A stretch of 16,702 nt of DNA. Origin: Thermoleophilia bacterium (GTDB lineage Bacteria; Actinomycetota; Thermoleophilia; Gaiellales; Gaiellaceae). The notes beneath the pieces were generated by a model. The model did no database searches and was not told the DNA's origin. It was given only the letters and a program-made list of their open reading frames with translations. The DNA is taken from positions 1-16,702 of the forward strand of contig JAICYG010000049.1 of the NCBI GenBank assembly GCA_025934335.1. Reading direction: 5' to 3'. Below are positions 6,121 through 13,930 of this stretch, one piece after another (the first letter of the stretch is position 1; the number at the start of each line of letters is the position of its first letter). The position numbers and the translations under genes were made by a program.

Positions 6121-7804
6121 CGTCGTCGGCGACATCGACGGGAACGCCTCCCGGATCGTCGACTGGCTCGGGGGCGCCCGCGCCGAGGGCGCCGACCTCG
6201 TGCTCTTCCCCGAGCTCGCGGTCACCGGCTACCCGCCCGAGGACCTGCTCCTCCGCCCCGGCTTCGTCCGGGCCGCGCACGACGCGGTCGACCGGATCGC
6301 GAAGGAGACGCGCGGGATCACGGCGCTCGTCGGCGGGCCGCGGCTCGACACCGACCTCTTCAACGCGTGCTACGTGCTGGCGCACGGCGAGGTTCGCTGC
6401 ATCTACCGGAAGCACTACTTGCCGAATTACGGCGTCTTCGACGAGGACCGCTACTTCGCGCCGGGCGACGATCTCTACCTGCTGCGGTTCGGCGACGTGC
6501 TCGTCGGACCGACGATCTGCGAGGACGTGTGGCAGCCCGGGCCGCCGGCGACCGATCTCGCGCTCGCGGGCGCGCAGCTCGTGGCGAACATCTCCGCGTC
6601 GCCGTTCCACGTCGGCAAGGACCGCGAGCGCGAGGAGATGCTGAAGGTGCGCGCGCGCGACAACTCCTGCTTCGTCGCGCTGTGCAACGCCGTGGGCGGG
6701 CAGGACGAGCTGATCTTCGACGGCCACTCCGTGGTGCTCGACGACGAGGGCGAGGTGCTCGCCCGCGCTCCGGGCTTCGAGGAGGCGCTGCTCGTCGTCG
6801 ACGTCGACCCGGTCGCGGCGGTTGGACGGCGGCTGCGCGACGTGCGTCGGCGCGCCCTCCAGCGGGGGCGCGAGCGCGTGACAGCGACCGAGATCGAGCT
6901 CGCGCCTCCGCGCGAGCAGTCGCAGCCCGTGCAGCGCACGCTCGCGGAGCAGCTCTCCGACCTCGAGCAGATGCGCCGCGCGCTCGAGCTCGGCCTGCGC
7001 GACTACGTGCAGAAGAACGGCTTCGGCGACGTCGTGGTCGGCCTCTCGGGCGGCATCGACTCGGCGCTGACCGCGGCGCTCGCGGTCGAGGCACTCGGGC
7101 CGGAGCGCGTGCACGGCGTCTCGATGCCGTCGCGCTACTCGTCCGAGGGGACGCGCGGCGACGCGCAGCGCCTTGCGGAGTCGCTCGACATCGACTTCCG
7201 CGAGCTCGCGATCGAGCCGGTGGTCGAGGCGTTCACCGCCGCGCTCGCGCCGTCGTTCGAGGGCCGCGCGGCCGACCTGACGGAGGAGAACCTGCAGGCG
7301 CGAGTCCGCGGCACGCTGCTGATGGCTCTCTCGAACAAGTTCGGGTGGCTCGTGATCGCGACCGGCAACAAGTCGGAGCTGTCCGTCGGCTACTCGACGC
7401 TCTACGGAGATCTCGCCGGCGGCTTTGCGCTGATCAAGGACGTCTACAAGACCGACGTGTTCAGGCTCGCGAGGTGGCTGAACGAACGTGCCGGGCGCGA
7501 CCTGATCCCGACGTCGATCATCGAGCGCGCACCGAGCGCCGAGCTGCGCGCCGACCAGCGAGACGAGGACTCGCTGCCGCCGTACCCGAAGCTCGACGTC
7601 GTGCTCGAGGCGTTCGTCGAGCTCGACCGCTCGCGCGAGGAGCTCGGCCGCGACGGCTTCGACCCCGACGTGGTCGAGCGTGCTCTCGGCATGGTCGACC
7701 GGGCCGAGTACAAGCGCCGCCAGGCGCCGCCCGGCGTGAAGCTGCGCCCTCGCGCGTTCGGGCGCGACCGGCGAACGCCGATCACCAATCGGTGGGCGGG
7801 CTAA
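6092..7804 (+). CDS. nadE: Glutamine-dependent NAD+ synthetase
   Basis: The 570-residue enzyme makes NAD+ from deamido-NAD+, ATP and glutamine, the last step of NAD biosynthesis in the cytosol. The N-terminal nitrilase-type glutaminase domain (1 to about 265) has the triad Glu41 (FPELAVTGYPPEDLL), Lys107 (YRKHYLPNYGVFDE) and Cys143 (TICEDVW). The synthetase domain (about 285-570) carries the ATP PP-loop SGGIDSA (319-325), ATGNKSELSVGYSTLYGDLAGG and the C-terminal IIERAPSAELR-DQ-DEDSLPPY signature. The length matches the shorter bacterial two-domain class. I chose the TTG at 6092 because it yields the usual MRIALAQID opening; a GTG at 6059 would add 11 residues. A purine-rich GAGAG (6077-6081) lies 10 nt upstream, in the loop of an inverted repeat. 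The TAA stop overlaps the convergent CopD-like gene by 4 nt. Confidence 0.96.
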   Translation: MRIALAQIDSVVGDIDGNASRIVDWLGGARAEGADLVLFPELAVTGYPPEDLLLRPGFVRAAHDAVDRIAKETRGITALVGGPRLDTDLFNACYVLAHGEVRCIYRKHYLPNYGVFDEDRYFAPGDDLYLLRFGDVLVGPTICEDVWQPGPPATDLALAGAQLVANISASPFHVGKDREREEMLKVRARDNSCFVALCNAVGGQDELIFDGHSVVLDDEGEVLARAPGFEEALLVVDVDPVAAVGRRLRDVRRRALQRGRERVTATEIELAPPREQSQPVQRTLAEQLSDLEQMRRALELGLRDYVQKNGFGDVVVGLSGGIDSALTAALAVEALGPERVHGVSMPSRYSSEGTRGDAQRLAESLDIDFRELAIEPVVEAFTAALAPSFEGRAADLTEENLQARVRGTLLMALSNKFGWLVIATGNKSELSVGYSTLYGDLAGGFALIKDVYKTDVFRLARWLNERAGRDLIPTSIIERAPSAELRADQRDEDSLPPYPKLDVVLEAFVELDRSREELGRDGFDPDVVERALGMVDRAEYKRRQAPPGVKLRPRAFGRDRRTPITNRWAG

Positions 7805-8250
7805 GCGAGCCGCTGGAGCGCGACGCCCAGGATCGGCAGCGCCATCGTCAGCGAGTAGCTGATCCAGCCGATCACGACGAGGCGCCGACGCGTCGGCTGC
7901 GGGCCGCCGGCACGCACCTCCGCCTGCACGCGCGGCCCGTAGACGAAGTTGTGCAGGTACGAGACGCCGAGCAGGCAGGCGAACACCGCGGCCTTCGCCG
8001 CGAGCACCGACTCGAACGCGGCCGTCGACTCCCAGTCGCGTGCCGCGAGCGAGATGCCCGTGAGCGCTGCGACGAGCAGCGATCCATAGCCGAGCGGCCG
8101 CCAGCGCAGGCCGAGCTCGCGCATCGCCCGGCTTCGGCTCTCGCCCTCGGCGACGCGCACCGCGGGGACGCCGACGAAGACGAGCGCGGTCGACCCGCCG
8201 AACCAGATGCCGGCGGCGACCAGATGGATCGCGACGAGGACGGCAGTCAC
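7801..8250 (-). CDS. Four-TM membrane protein, CopD-like
   Basis: The 149-residue integral membrane protein has four hydrophobic segments at about residues 3-29, 52-71, 77-103 and 122-146. The first segment, HLVAAGIWFGGSTAL, resembles the conserved first helix of CopD-type copper-resistance domains and related small membrane families. His9, Trp16 and His100 (SYLHNF) could be ligands or heme/metal-contacting residues, but this is not established. The start is a GTG overlapping the stop of the Mug-Nudix gene by 4 nt (GTGA), so the two are translationally coupled. The functional link to a DNA-repair protein is not obvious and may be only co-expression. The stop overlaps the nadE stop on the other strand. 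The family call is moderate; an unrelated uncharacterised membrane family is possible. Confidence 0.72.
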   Translation of the reverse strand: MTAVLVAIHLVAAGIWFGGSTALVFVGVPAVRVAEGESRSRAMRELGLRWRPLGYGSLLVAALTGISLAARDWESTAAFESVLAAKAAVFACLLGVSYLHNFVYGPRVQAEVRAGGPQPTRRRLVVIGWISYSLTMALPILGVALQRLA

Positions 8251-9182
8251 GCAACCAGACTACGCACGCGCTCCGGCAGGTCGGCCGGGGCGAACTGCTC
8301 GCGCGACGCGGCGAGCTCGGCGGGCGTCCACCAGCGCACCGCGACGACGCCCTCCGCATCGAGGTCGATCGTCGCTCGGGGCTCGTGCGCGTCGACGCGA
8401 ACGAGGTACGTCACGTTCCGCTGCCGGTAGAGCACGCGGGCCCACGGGAACTCGCCGACGTGCTCGTAGAGCTGCTCACCGACGTCGAACGCGTTCAGCC
8501 CGACCTCCTCGCGCAGCTCCCGACGAAGCGCGGTTTCGTGATCCTCACCCGGGTCGATACCGCCGCCCGGCGTCCCCCACCAGGTGTCGTCGCCGACCGG
8601 CCTCCGGTACTGGACGAGCAGCGTGCGGGCCGCGGCGTCGAGGACGAGCGCACGGACGGCCTCGCGCGCGACCGGCTCGAGCCATGCGTGCAAGTCGCGG
8701 AAGGCGCGGAGCCTCTCCGCGTACGGAACGGCGGCATTCGCGGGCGACGTCGACGGCAGGACGAACAGGCCGGTGCGCCCGATCGAGCGAAGCTGTGGGC
8801 CGGGCTCCGGCCGCTCGTTCCAGAGGCCGCGGTAGGCCTCCTTGCCGACGAACGCGACCGCGCGCGGAGAGACGGCGCGGACGCGACCCTCGAACGCGCC
8901 GGCGTCGAAGTCGCCGCGACGCAGGTCGCCGGACCCGGGAGTCGTGCGGTACGCGGCGTTCGTCAGGCCGTAGCCGAGCCCGGTCAGGTCGAACTGCTCC
9001 TGCGGGTCGAACAGGCGCGGCGTGAAGCCGGCGTCGTGGAGCAGTCGCCAGAAGTCGTTGCGAGGGTTCGCGAAGTGCGCCGCCGCTGCAGCCGAGACAC
9101 GTCCCGGGTTGATCCCGCAGAAGACGCAGTCGAGCCCCGGCGCCAGGACGTCGGGAACGTCGCTAGGGGTGGGAGCGGCCAC
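8247..9182 (-). CDS. Mug-type mismatch uracil-DNA glycosylase fused to a Nudix hydrolase
   Basis: One uninterrupted 311-residue frame carries two domains. Residues 11 to about 168 match the G/T(U)-mismatch glycosylase (Mug/TDG, UDG family 2): LAPGLDCVFCGINPG with active-site Asn25 in GINPG (23-27), NPRNDFWRLLHDAGF (39-53), VGKEAY (112-117) and LPSTSPANA (142-150), the equivalent of the second active-site loop. Residues about 173-311 form a Nudix domain with a complete Nudix box at 207-229 (G207, E213, R221, E222, E225, E226, G228) and WWTPAEL near the end. Mug excises uracil or thymine from mismatches; Nudix enzymes of this type hydrolyse damaged nucleoside triphosphates or other X-linked nucleoside diphosphates. 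A joint role in base-pool and DNA sanitation is inference. The start is GTG at 9182. It is the first gene of a two-gene operon with the CopD-like protein. Confidence 0.88.
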   Translation of the reverse strand: MAAPTPSDVPDVLAPGLDCVFCGINPGRVSAAAAAHFANPRNDFWRLLHDAGFTPRLFDPQEQFDLTGLGYGLTNAAYRTTPGSGDLRRGDFDAGAFEGRVRAVSPRAVAFVGKEAYRGLWNERPEPGPQLRSIGRTGLFVLPSTSPANAAVPYAERLRAFRDLHAWLEPVAREAVRALVLDAAARTLLVQYRRPVGDDTWWGTPGGGIDPGEDHETALRRELREEVGLNAFDVGEQLYEHVGEFPWARVLYRQRNVTYLVRVDAHEPRATIDLDAEGVVAVRWWTPAELAASREQFAPADLPERVRSLVA

Positions 9183-9314
9183 GCGGCTTACAGCGTGGCA
9201 CGCGCTGCGTCCACGTGGCCGTGCAGACCCACGAGCTCGGGAGCGGCGGCGCGGGACGCCTGCCGACCGTGACCGGCGGCCGGCGTCGCGTGGCCCACGT
9301 CCGGCACGCGCGCG
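9183..9314. other. Non-coding spacer with no recognised feature
   Basis: These 132 nt lie between the start of the Mug-Nudix gene and the stop of the 61-residue ORF, both on the minus strand. The stretch should hold the promoter of the Mug-Nudix operon, but I see no convincing TANNNT -10; a weak TGTAAG lies 4 nt before the GTG. An 8-bp palindrome CCACGTGG (9211-9218) is present. I see no tRNA and no hairpin with a T-run. Reading frames crossing it look like compositional shadows. Confidence 0.5.
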
Positions 9315-9500
9315 TCACGCCGCCTCGGCCTCCGGGCCGCGTGCGTCGAGCCGCTCCGCGAAGAGCTCGCGCAGCCGCTCACCGCGGCCGACCCTCGACT
9401 CGCCGGAGCGCAGCACGCGCACCACGCTCACCCGCTCTTCGCTCCGGGCGCCGTAGCAGCGGGCGTAGCACTCCGCCTCGGAGAGCGTCCTGAGCCTCAT
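9315..9500 (-). CDS. Small Cys-containing protein of unknown function
   Basis: The 61-residue protein starts with MRLRTLSEAECYARCYG and carries two cysteines in a Cx3C arrangement (Cys11, Cys15), followed by a basic and acidic helical segment ending EAEAA. I do not know its function. Evidence that it is real includes strongly GC-biased third codon positions throughout, a plausible ATG, and a -10 hexamer TAGGGT (9514-9509) 8 nt before that ATG on the correct strand. The frame can be read upstream to a start at 9659, but that part lies antisense to the OsmC gene and is unlikely to be coding. The gene diverges from the OsmC gene. The Cx3C pair might bind metal or be redox-active (speculative). 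Confidence 0.62.
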   Translation of the reverse strand: MRLRTLSEAECYARCYGARSEERVSVVRVLRSGESRVGRGERLRELFAERLDARGPEAEAA

Positions 9501-9545
9501 CGGTCCGAACCCTAGGACCGGGACCGGACGGATAGCGTTCGCACC
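9501..9545. promoter_or_regulatory. Bidirectional leaderless promoter region
   Basis: The 45 bp separate two divergent start codons. On the plus strand, TAGCGT (9533-9538) is followed by 7 nt and the GTG of the OsmC gene. On the minus strand, TAGGGT (9514-9509) is followed by 8 nt and the ATG of the 61-residue ORF. Both spacings place the transcription start at or next to the start codon. No Shine-Dalgarno is visible on either side. CGGTCC (9501-9506) and GGACCG (9515-9520) form an inverted repeat flanking the minus-strand -10. Confidence 0.55.
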
Positions 9546-9938
9546 GTGACGGTCAGGGCGAGGGTCTTCGAGTACTCCGTCGAGCTCGACGCGGGCGGCC
9601 GTGCGACGATCCCGGGGGGCGGTCAACTCGTGCCGCCCGAGGGGTGGACGGCGGACCACCTCCTGCTCGCGGCGCTCGTCCGCTGCTCACTCGACAGCTT
9701 CGGCTACCACGCCCGGCGCGCGGGGCATACGGTCACCGCGACCGGCTCCGCGCAGGGGACGATCACGAAGAGCGGACCCGACGATCGCTACCGCTTCGTC
9801 TCGATCGATGTGCGGATCGACGCGCAGCTCGAGCCACGCCCGGACGACGGGGACGCGCTGATCGCGAAGGCGGAGCGCGACTGCTTCGTCGGGGCCTCGC
9901 TCGCCGTGAAGCCGGAGTACGAGTGGCACGTCTCCTGA
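9546..9938 (+). CDS. OsmC-family protein
   Basis: The 130-residue OsmC/Ohr-fold protein belongs to a family that reduces organic or fatty-acid hydroperoxides through a pair of cysteines. Cys47 sits in HLLLAALVRCSLDSF and Cys113 in ERDCFVGASLAVKPEYEW, the two positions expected of the peroxidatic and resolving Cys. The length is typical, and there is no signal peptide, so it is cytosolic. The start is a GTG 7 nt after a TAGCGT -10, consistent with a leaderless transcript. The following PLP-enzyme gene begins 16 nt before this stop, so the two are coupled. The subfamily (OsmC versus YhfA-like) is not resolved. A link between peroxide or sulfur chemistry and the PLP partner is suggestive but unproven. 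Confidence 0.88.
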   Translation: MTVRARVFEYSVELDAGGRATIPGGGQLVPPEGWTADHLLLAALVRCSLDSFGYHARRAGHTVTATGSAQGTITKSGPDDRYRFVSIDVRIDAQLEPRPDDGDALIAKAERDCFVGASLAVKPEYEWHVS

Positions 9939-11074
9939 CGAACGTGGACGCGGTTCGCGCGCGCTTCACGGCGCTGCAGCGCGACCCGGTCTTCTTCGAC
10001 GGGCCCGGCGGCACGCAGGTGCCGGACTCGGTGATCGAGGCGATCGGCGACTACCTGCGCGACGCGAACGCGAACCTCGGCGGCCCGTTCGAGACGTCGC
10101 AGCGGTCCGACGAGCTGGTCGCGCTCGCCCACGAGACGGCGGCCGGGTTCCTGAACGCGAATCCGGACGAGGTCGCGTTCGGCCAGAACATGACAACGCT
10201 CAACTTCGCGCTCTCACGCGCGGCCGCTCGCGAGTGGCGGGAAGGAGACGAGGTCGTCTGCACCGAGCTCGACCACGACGGCAACGTCTCGCCGTGGCTC
10301 GAGCTCGCGCACGACAAGGGACTGGCCGTCCGGCTCGCGCGGGTCGACGACGAGTGCCGCCTCGACCTCGACCATCTGCGCTCGCTCGTCGGCAGGCGAA
10401 CACGCGTCGTCGCGTTCCCGTGGGCTGCAAACTCGGTCGGGACGATCACGCCCGTCGCCGAGCTCGCGGAGATCGCGCACGCCGCCGGCGCGCTCGCGTG
10501 GGTCGACGCCGTCCACTACGGGCCCCACGGCCCGATCGACGCCCAGGCGTCCGGCGCCGACGTGGTCGTCTGCTCCCCGTACAAGTTCTACGGGCCGCAC
10601 CTGGGCCTCGCGTACGTTCGGAGAGAGGTCGCCGAGGGTTGGCGGCCGTACAAGGTCCGGCCGGCGGACAGCCGCTTCGAGACGGGCACGCTGGCCCACG
10701 AGCTGCTCGCGGGCTTCGTCGCCGCGGTCGAGTACCTCGACGATGTCGGCTGGGACTTCATCCAGGAGCACGAGCGCGGGCTCGGGCAGCGGTTCCTGGA
10801 CGGGCTCCCGGACGGCTGGGCGCTGCACGGGATCCCGTCGATGGACGGCCGCGTGCCGACGTTCGCCGTCACCCACGGGCGGATCGGCGTCGAGGAGGCG
10901 GCGACACGGCTCGGCGAGCGCGGCTTCGCCGTCTGGCACGGCGACTACTACGCCGTCGAGATCATGAAGCGCCTCGGTCTGCCGGACGGCGCGCTGCGGA
11001 TCGGGATCGTGCACTACAACACCGCCGGCGAGGTCGACCGGCTGCTTGCGACGCTCGCAGAGCTCGCCTGTTGA
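9923..11074 (+). CDS. Cysteine desulfurase-like class V aminotransferase lacking the catalytic Cys
   Basis: The 383-residue fold-type I PLP enzyme shows FFDGPGGTQVP (24-34), Asp195 and His198 (DAVHYGPHG) and the Schiff-base Lys221 in SPYKFYGPHLG. It most resembles the VC1184 subfamily of cysteine-desulfurase-like proteins. Near the C-terminus, WHGDYYAVEIM (338-348) aligns with the SufS segment RTGHHCA, placing Tyr343 where SufS has its persulfide-forming Cys. So it is probably not a normal desulfurase; a lyase, epimerase or transaminase on an amino acid is possible. The chain ends in a Cys (383), which is unlikely to replace the active-site residue. The start is a GTG at 9923, supported by GGAG 5 nt upstream; GTG 9944 is an alternative. 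It overlaps the OsmC gene by 16 nt. Confidence 0.87.
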   Translation: MARLLTNVDAVRARFTALQRDPVFFDGPGGTQVPDSVIEAIGDYLRDANANLGGPFETSQRSDELVALAHETAAGFLNANPDEVAFGQNMTTLNFALSRAAAREWREGDEVVCTELDHDGNVSPWLELAHDKGLAVRLARVDDECRLDLDHLRSLVGRRTRVVAFPWAANSVGTITPVAELAEIAHAAGALAWVDAVHYGPHGPIDAQASGADVVVCSPYKFYGPHLGLAYVRREVAEGWRPYKVRPADSRFETGTLAHELLAGFVAAVEYLDDVGWDFIQEHERGLGQRFLDGLPDGWALHGIPSMDGRVPTFAVTHGRIGVEEAATRLGERGFAVWHGDYYAVEIMKRLGLPDGALRIGIVHYNTAGEVDRLLATLAELAC

Positions 11075-11105
11075 ACACGCACGGTGAAACGATCACGATC
11101 GACGT

Positions 11106-13880
11106 GTGCAGCCCGCGGCAGGCATCGTGGGGCGCGAGCGCGAGCTTGCGCAGATCACGGCGTTCGTGTCGGGAGCAACGCCCGCGCGCGCGCTCGTCGT
11201 CGTAGGCGCGGCCGGGATCGGGAAGACGACGCTGTGGGAGGCCGCTCTCGCCCACGCCCGCGCCGCCGACATGCGGGTGCTCGCTGCGCGCGGCGACGTC
11301 GCTGAGGCGAAGCTCTCGCTGGCGGGCGTCTACGACCTCGTCGGGGCGGTCGCCGACGAGGTCCTCGCCGAGCTGCCGCCGCCGCAGCGGTCGGCACTCG
11401 AAGCGGCCCTGCTGCGGTCCGAGCCGGGACGGCGGGCTCACGGCCCGCGAACGCTCGCGACCGCCCTGCTGAACGCGTTGCGCGCGCTCGCGAAACGCGG
11501 GCCGCTGCTCGTCGCCGTCGAGGACGCTCAGTGGCTCGACCGGTCCTCGCAGGAAGCGCTCGCGTTCGCGGCGCGCCGGCTCGAGAACAGCGCCACGCGG
11601 ATGCTGGTCACGGTCCGAACGGGGTCGCAGTCACCGCTCGCCGAGACGCTCGCGGGGCCGGACACGCTGCGCGTCGAGCTCGCCGGCCTCAGCCTGGGAG
11701 CGACGCGGCGCCTCCTCTCGCAACGGCTCGACCTGACGCCGCCCCGGCGGTTGCTGCTCGCGACGCATGCGGCGACGCAGGGCAATCCGCTCTTCACGCT
11801 CGAGATCGGGCGACAGCTCGCGGCGCGCGGCCCCGCGCAGGCGAACGAGCCGCTCCCGATCCCCGAGGACCTCCCGTCGCTCGTCGGGCTGCGAGTCGCG
11901 GCGCTTCCCGAAGGCACACGCGAGCTGCTGCTCGCGGCGGCGCTGAGCGCGCGGGCGGACGCCGAGACCCTGCGCACGCTGCTCGGCCGCTCGCTCGACG
12001 ACGATCTGGAGCCGGCGGAGCGAGAAGGCGTTGCCTTCCTGCGGGGCGACCGCATCGTCTTCGCACATCCCTTGCACGCGGCGGCGGTGGTCGACGCCGC
12101 GACCGCGGCGGAGCGACGACGCATGCACGGCCGGCTCGCCGCCGTCTCGGACGAGCTCGAGGAGCAGGCGCGACACATCGCGCTCTCGGTCGAGGTCCGC
12201 GACGAGCGTGCGGCGGCGACGGCGCACGCGGCCGCGCGGGACGCCCTCTCCCGCGGTGCGGTCACGGCCGCGGCGGAGCTCGCCGAGCTCGCGGTCGAGC
12301 TCGGCGGGCCGGGCTCGCCGGAGCAAGCGCGTCGGTTGCTCGACCTGGCGGCGTTCCTTCGCCTCGCCGGCGAGCCGGCGCGCGCCCACGAGGTGCTCGC
12401 CGGCACGGCGGGCTGGGCAGGCTGGCCGCCGGCGCTGGAGGCGCGGGCACGCGGTCAGCTGCTACTCGCCACGTACTGGTCCGACGGGGCGACGGCGGCG
12501 GTCGAGCTCGGGGAGCGCATGCTGGACGAGGATCTTTCAGACGAGGTGCGGGCGACCGTGCACACCTACGTCGGCGGCTGTTGCGAGTTCGATCTCGACC
12601 GGGCGGCGAGGCACGTGACGGCAGCGCTGCAGCTGCTCGACCGGCCCGAGGTCGACGCCGACCCCGGAACGCTCGCGCACGCGCTCGGCCTACAGGTCCG
12701 CAACGGCGTCCTCTCCGGCGGCGGGCTCGACAGCGCGCTGCTCTCGCGCGTCGTGGAGCTCGAGGGCCGGCTCCCGCCGGAGCGTTTCGCGACCGAAGCC
12801 CTGTCGCCGTATCTCGCCGTCCTCCACAAGCACGTCGACGACCTGGAGACCTCGCGCAGGCTGCTCAAGGGCCTGCTCGACGAGGCGACCGACACGGGGA
12901 ACGACGTCGGTGAGACCGTCGCGCGGATGCACCTCGTCCTCACCGAGCTCTGGGGCGGCGACCTCGCGGCTGCGCAGGCACACCTCTCCCGGGTCGACGC
13001 CCGCTTCGAGGAGCACGGGAGCCGCAACGTCTTCCTGCTCGCGGTGCGGGCACTCGTCGCCGCTCACACGGGCGACGCTTCGACGGTGCGGGCCGTCGCC
13101 GCTGCGCTCGAGGAGGAGCACGGTGCCGCCGGAGCCGAGGTGTACGGCATCTACCTGGGTGCTGCGGTGGGCCTCCTCGAGCTCTCGCTGGGCCGGGCGG
13201 AAGCAGCCGACGCAACCTACGGCGCTCTCCTTCAGCTGGTCGAGGCGGGCGGGCACCGGGAGCCCGGGATCTTCCGGGTGCACGCGAACGCGGGTGAGGC
13301 GGCCGTCGCGGTGGGCGACCTCGAGCGGGCCGAGCGGATCGCCGACACGCTCGCGACCCATGCCGACCGCACCGGGCACCGCTGGAGCGCGGCGTCCGCG
13401 GACCGTGTCCGCGCGCTCGTCGCGGCGGCTCGAAGCGACACCGGTGCGGCGCGCGAGCATGCGGAGCGAGCCTGCGCAGGCTACGAAGCGCTCGGAATGC
13501 CGCTGGAGCGGGCGCGCGCCGTTCTCGTCGCAGGTCTCGTCGAACGACGGGCCCGGCGGCGCGGCCGCGCGCGCCAGCTCCTCGAGGAGGCGGCGCGCGA
13601 GCTCGACCGGCTCGGCGCCGGGCTCTGGGCGGAGCGCGCCCGGGAAGAGCTCTCGCGCGTGAGCGGCCGGGCTCCTCGCGGCGCGCGCGAGCTCACCCCC
13701 GCCGAGACTCGAGTCGTCGAGCTCGCGGCCGACGGCCTCGCGAACAAGGAGATCGCAAGCCGGCTCTACGTCACCGTCCACACCGTCGAGCTGCACCTGT
13801 CGCACGCCTACGCCAAGCTCGGCGTCCGGTCGCGTGCCCAGCTCGCAGCCCGGGTCGGGCGGAGCGCGGCCAAAGATTGA
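11106..13880 (+). CDS. LAL-type LuxR-family transcriptional regulator with ATPase domain
   Basis: The 924-residue large ATP-binding LuxR (LAL/MalT-like) regulator opens with IVGRERELAQI (7-17). Walker A GAAGIGKTT is at 34-42 and Walker B LLVAVED at 134-140, in the usual VEDAQWLD context. A long alpha-helical repeat region, probably TPR-like, covers about 350-850, and a LuxR helix-turn-helix lies at about 863-919 (LTPAETRVVELAADGLANKEIASRLYV split by the turn, then HTVELHLSHAYAKLGV). Such proteins use ATP/ADP binding and an inducer or partner to control DNA binding. The GTG at 11106 puts the conserved VGRE opening at residue 8. It lies 31 nt after the PLP gene, with no clear own -10, so it may be co-transcribed. 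The two genes after it share an upstream element that may be its target (inference). Confidence 0.93.
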   Translation: MQPAAGIVGRERELAQITAFVSGATPARALVVVGAAGIGKTTLWEAALAHARAADMRVLAARGDVAEAKLSLAGVYDLVGAVADEVLAELPPPQRSALEAALLRSEPGRRAHGPRTLATALLNALRALAKRGPLLVAVEDAQWLDRSSQEALAFAARRLENSATRMLVTVRTGSQSPLAETLAGPDTLRVELAGLSLGATRRLLSQRLDLTPPRRLLLATHAATQGNPLFTLEIGRQLAARGPAQANEPLPIPEDLPSLVGLRVAALPEGTRELLLAAALSARADAETLRTLLGRSLDDDLEPAEREGVAFLRGDRIVFAHPLHAAAVVDAATAAERRRMHGRLAAVSDELEEQARHIALSVEVRDERAAATAHAAARDALSRGAVTAAAELAELAVELGGPGSPEQARRLLDLAAFLRLAGEPARAHEVLAGTAGWAGWPPALEARARGQLLLATYWSDGATAAVELGERMLDEDLSDEVRATVHTYVGGCCEFDLDRAARHVTAALQLLDRPEVDADPGTLAHALGLQVRNGVLSGGGLDSALLSRVVELEGRLPPERFATEALSPYLAVLHKHVDDLETSRRLLKGLLDEATDTGNDVGETVARMHLVLTELWGGDLAAAQAHLSRVDARFEEHGSRNVFLLAVRALVAAHTGDASTVRAVAAALEEEHGAAGAEVYGIYLGAAVGLLELSLGRAEAADATYGALLQLVEAGGHREPGIFRVHANAGEAAVAVGDLERAERIADTLATHADRTGHRWSAASADRVRALVAAARSDTGAAREHAERACAGYEALGMPLERARAVLVAGLVERRARRRGRARQLLEEAARELDRLGAGLWAERAREELSRVSGRAPRGARELTPAETRVVELAADGLANKEIASRLYVTVHTVELHLSHAYAKLGVRSRAQLAARVGRSAAKD

Positions 13881-13921
13881 GGTTTCTCGCTATTTCCCCG
13901 GTCGCGCGCGCCTCGTAGCGT
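13871..13921 (+). promoter_or_regulatory. Promoter element copy 1 (28-bp repeat plus -10)
   Basis: The 28-bp element (13871-13898) begins with CAAAGATTGAGG and ends with ATTTCCC. It spans the LAL gene's last codons and stop (AAA GAT TGA). After a 17-nt gap comes a TAGCGT -10 (13916-13921), 9 nt before the GTG of the DUF4242-like gene. Copy 2 at 14191 matches it at 22 of 28 positions without gaps and has the -10 at the same +45 offset. TTTCCC at the 3' end is in the -35 position. This looks like an activator-dependent promoter. Confidence 0.6.
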
Positions 13922-13930
13922 CGTGGGGCA

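Noticed and set aside
6062..8359. A 765-codon minus-strand open frame antisense to nadE
   Set aside because: It has low-complexity Arg/Ala/Leu-rich composition and no motif. nadE on the plus strand has full catalytic residues, and the CopD-like and Mug-Nudix frames explain the right end.
9188..9493. Short open frames on both strands in the 9183-9500 region, other than the 61-residue ORF
   Set aside because: They lack start signals and have Arg/Pro/Ala-rich shadow composition; one overlaps the more convincing small ORF in another frame.
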